Assembly (NCBI GenBank): GCA_035718085.1
Contig: DASTHS010000230.1
Coordinates: 1-14,832, forward strand
Length of the DNA stretch: 14,832 nucleotides
DNA from: DASTHS01 sp035718085
GTDB lineage: Bacteria; Actinomycetota; Acidimicrobiia; Acidimicrobiales; Palsa-688
Direction: 5' to 3'
The notes beneath the pieces are model-generated. The model had not been told where the DNA came from. It ran no database searches and was given only the letters and a program-made list of their open reading frames with translations. Within the stretch, counting starts at the first letter, position 1; every line of letters begins with the position of its first letter. Positions 13,277 through 14,832 of this stretch are shown here, piece by piece. The translations under genes and the position numbers were made by a program.

Positions 13277-14671
13277 TCACTTGACGATGCCGCCCCGGGT
13301 CATGGCCTCGACGTCGAGTGCCCGGTCGACGTCGGCCTCGCTCATGAGCCCCCACTCGAGCACGACGTCCCGGATCGTCTTGCCCTCGGCGACCGACGCC
13401 TTGATCACCTTCGCCGCCTGCTCGTAGCCGATGAAGGGGTTGAGCGAGGTGCCGATCGACGGCGACGAGAGGGCATAGGTGCGGCACTGCTCGACGTCGG
13501 CCTCCAGGCCGGAGATGCACTTGTCGGCGAACACCCGGCTCACTGCGGCCAGCAGGCGGATCGACTCGAGGAGGTTGCGGGCGATCACCGGCAGCATCAC
13601 GTTGAGCTCGAAGTTGCCGGCCGCGCCGCCGAAGGCGACGGCGGCGTCGTTGCCGATGACCTGGGCGACGACCTGGGACACCGCCTCGGGGATGACCGGG
13701 TTCACCTTGCCCGGCATGATCGACGAGCCCGGCTGCAGGTCGGGGATGCGGATCTCGGCCAGGCCGGTGCGGGGGCCGCTGCCCATCCAGCGCAGGTCGG
13801 TGGCGCACTTGTAGAGCGACACGGCGATGGTGCGCAGCACCCCGGACGCCTCGACCAGGGCGTCGCGCGCACCCTGGGCCTCGAAGTGGTCGCGCGCCTC
13901 GGAGAGCGGCAGCCCGGTGTCGGCCTTCAACCGCTCGATCACCGCGGCGGCGAAGCCCTCGGGCGCGTTGATGCCCGTGCCGACGGCGGTGCCCCCGAGC
14001 GGCAGCTCACCGATGCGGGGCAGGGCGGCCTGCAGGCGCTCGATGCCGTGCTCGACCGCGGCGGCGTAGCCGCCGAACTCCTGGCCGAGGGTGACGGGGG
14101 TGGCGTCCATCAGGTGGGTGCGGCCGGACTTGACCACCGCGGCGAACTCGGCGGCCTTGGTCCGGAGGGCCCCGGCGAGGTGCTCGAGGGCGGGGATGAG
14201 CGACGAGGCGACCTCGCCGGTGGCCGCCAGGTGGATGGCGCTGGGGAACGTGTCGTTCGACGACTGGGCGGCGTTGACGTGGTCGTTGGGGTGCACCTTC
14301 TGGCCGCTGCGCTCGCCGGCCAGGGTGGCGAGCACCTCGTTCATGTTCATGTTGGTCGAGGTCCCCGACCCGGTCTGGTAGACGTCGATGGGGAACTCGT
14401 CGTCCCACCGGCCCTCCGCCACCTCTGCCGCCGCCGCTGCGATGGCCTCGGCCACCTGCTGGTCGACCGAGCCGAGCCGGGCGTTCTCGAGGGCGGCAGC
14501 CCCCTTGAGCCGGGCGAGGGCGGCGATGAGCGACGGCTCGACCCTGGTCCCGGAGATCGGGAAGTTCTCGACGGCGCGCTGGGTCTGGGCCTGCCACTTG
14601 GCGGCGACCGGCACCGTCACGTCACCCATGGAGTCGTGCTCGATGCGGAACTGTTCCTGCGGGTCGCTCAT
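13277..14671 (-). CDS. fumC: Class II fumarate hydratase
   Basis: This 464-residue enzyme interconverts fumarate and L-malate in the TCA cycle. It is a homotetramer without an iron-sulfur cluster in this class. Conserved regions are TGSGTSTNMNMNEV (100-113), SSNDTFPSAIH (137-147), GRTHLMDATP with catalytic His186, and GSSIMPGKVNP (315-325) with catalytic Ser317. These positions are within two residues of the E. coli FumC numbering as I recall it. The last region is the fumarase/aspartase signature; TSTNMN and the overall length favour fumarase over aspartase. ATG 14671 (MSDPQEQFRIEHDSMG) is chosen over an upstream extension to 14812. It gives the family length, begins the conserved FRIEHDSMG, and lies 7 nt after TACCGT. 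It heads a four-gene run ending in the lyase gene. Confidence 0.95.
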   Translation of the reverse strand: MSDPQEQFRIEHDSMGDVTVPVAAKWQAQTQRAVENFPISGTRVEPSLIAALARLKGAAALENARLGSVDQQVAEAIAAAAAEVAEGRWDDEFPIDVYQTGSGTSTNMNMNEVLATLAGERSGQKVHPNDHVNAAQSSNDTFPSAIHLAATGEVASSLIPALEHLAGALRTKAAEFAAVVKSGRTHLMDATPVTLGQEFGGYAAAVEHGIERLQAALPRIGELPLGGTAVGTGINAPEGFAAAVIERLKADTGLPLSEARDHFEAQGARDALVEASGVLRTIAVSLYKCATDLRWMGSGPRTGLAEIRIPDLQPGSSIMPGKVNPVIPEAVSQVVAQVIGNDAAVAFGGAAGNFELNVMLPVIARNLLESIRLLAAVSRVFADKCISGLEADVEQCRTYALSSPSIGTSLNPFIGYEQAAKVIKASVAEGKTIRDVVLEWGLMSEADVDRALDVEAMTRGGIVK

Positions 14672-14678
14672 GGGCCGG

Positions 14679-14684
14679 ACGGTA
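14679..14684 (-). promoter_or_regulatory. -10 hexamer TACCGT, leaderless type, of fumC
   Basis: On the minus strand TACCGT ends 7 nt before ATG 14671. No Shine-Dalgarno precedes the ATG and no -35 is evident. This would drive fumC, the eIF-2B-like gene and the DUF885-like gene from their first codon. Confidence 0.5.
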
Positions 14685-14726
14685 CCCGCTCGTGCCCGGC
14701 CAGCAGCGGCCGGACGGGACGCCGCC

Positions 14727-14756
14727 TGTGACGGATGTGACTGCTGTGAGTAGTGT
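14727..14756 (+). promoter_or_regulatory. Probable divergent promoter with three 9-bp repeats
   Basis: TAGTGT (14751-14756) is a good -10, with TGTGAC (14727-14732) 18 bp upstream as a -35 candidate. Three direct repeats of a GTGA-N4-T unit start at 14728, 14737 and 14746, a strict 9-bp period that runs into the -10. This is the most A/T-rich stretch near the right edge, and its third-position base use is unlike coding sequence here. It points rightward to a gene beginning at or beyond the window edge. Confidence 0.45.
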
Positions 14757-14802
14757 TGCGTGCGCCCATCGTGCCGCCGCCCGACCGCGGGCTCCGACCG
14801 AC

Positions 14803-14832
14803 GAGGAGGCACCCGCCCTGCCCCACCGCCAC
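14803..14832 (+). other. Strong Shine-Dalgarno and possible start of a divergent gene (cut by window edge)
   Basis: GAGGAGG (14803-14809) is followed after 8 nt by CTG at 14818 and an open frame to the window end. No ATG, GTG or TTG occurs between the Shine-Dalgarno and the edge. Either CTG is the start codon or the match is fortuitous. The same frame is open back to GTG 14728, but its upstream part lies in the promoter-like repeats. Too little is visible to name a product. Confidence 0.3.

Noticed and set aside
10832..14731. A 1,299-codon open frame on the plus strand
   Set aside because: It runs antisense to the lyase, DUF885-like, eIF-2B-like and fumarase genes, all with clear family motifs or operon context. 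Its composition (Gly, Ala, Arg, His, Gln, Val repeats) is what an antisense frame of high-GC coding sequence produces.
14728..14760. GTG codons at 14728, 14737 and 14746 as starts of a plus-strand gene
   Set aside because: They are part of a 9-bp repeat overlapping a promoter, and third positions here are T-rich, unlike coding sequence in the window.
14672..14812. N-terminal extension of fumarase by 47 residues
   Set aside because: The extra residues are low-complexity and unlike any fumarase start. The ATG at 14671 gives the normal 464 residues and sits 7 nt after a -10 hexamer.
1..14832. Mobile element, prophage, defence island or CRISPR array
   Set aside because: No transposase, integrase, phage gene, defence nuclease, att-like direct repeats or spaced repeat array is visible, and base composition looks uniform across the window.

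Overview
The window is very G+C-rich (about three quarters by eye), densely coding, and carries a WhiB-family Fe-S regulator, a wax-ester/triacylglycerol acyltransferase and a MutY of the short actinobacterial type. Together these point to an actinobacterium. An Acidimicrobiia-like lineage is my best guess, but that is inference. I see no phage, transposon, CRISPR, rRNA or tRNA signal. The region looks like ordinary chromosome, with intergenic gaps mostly under 30 bp and none over about 160 bp.

Layout, left to right. (1) The 3' end of a WS/DGAT acyltransferase (+) converges on two small minus-strand genes, a 60-residue two-helix membrane protein and a 79-residue orphan. (2) A 26-bp divergent gap leads to oligopeptidase B (+). 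Its stop codon overlaps the stop of a convergent, divergent-type FtsH-like membrane AAA protease (-). (3) A minus-strand run, read right to left, holds a MaoC-family hydratase, MutY and a metallo-beta-lactamase-fold hydrolase. (4) Divergent from the hydratase, across a 27-bp bidirectional promoter, come a SAM methyltransferase and a long acyl-CoA dehydrogenase of the methylsuccinyl-CoA dehydrogenase (Mcd) type (+). (5) The rest is minus strand, read right to left: class II fumarase, an eIF-2B-like hypothetical, a DUF885-like metallopeptidase, a malyl-CoA/beta-methylmalyl-CoA lyase (CitE family), then a WhiB-like regulator. The right edge holds a probable promoter for a further divergent gene.

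How the genes may work together. Mcd (methylsuccinyl-CoA to mesaconyl-CoA), the MaoC protein (mesaconyl-CoA to beta-methylmalyl-CoA) and the CitE-like lyase (to glyoxylate plus propionyl-CoA, and malyl-CoA from glyoxylate plus acetyl-CoA) would be consecutive late steps of the ethylmalonyl-CoA pathway for acetyl-CoA assimilation. Fumarase links the succinate formed from propionyl-CoA to malate. The diagnostic early enzymes (crotonyl-CoA carboxylase/reductase and ethylmalonyl-CoA mutase) are not in the window, so the assignment rests on family resemblance. A leucine/itaconate-type pathway using related MaoC and CitE enzymes is the main alternative for those two genes.

A second theme is transcription. 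Six genes have a TANNNT -10 hexamer ending only 6-9 nt before the start codon and no Shine-Dalgarno, the signature of leaderless or nearly leaderless mRNAs. In one case two such hexamers overlap head to head on the shared TA. The most unusual protein is the FtsH-like protease, with a Walker B Asp-to-Glu change, an insertion in the AAA core and a short extracytoplasmic segment. I did not find a clearly new defence or mobile system.
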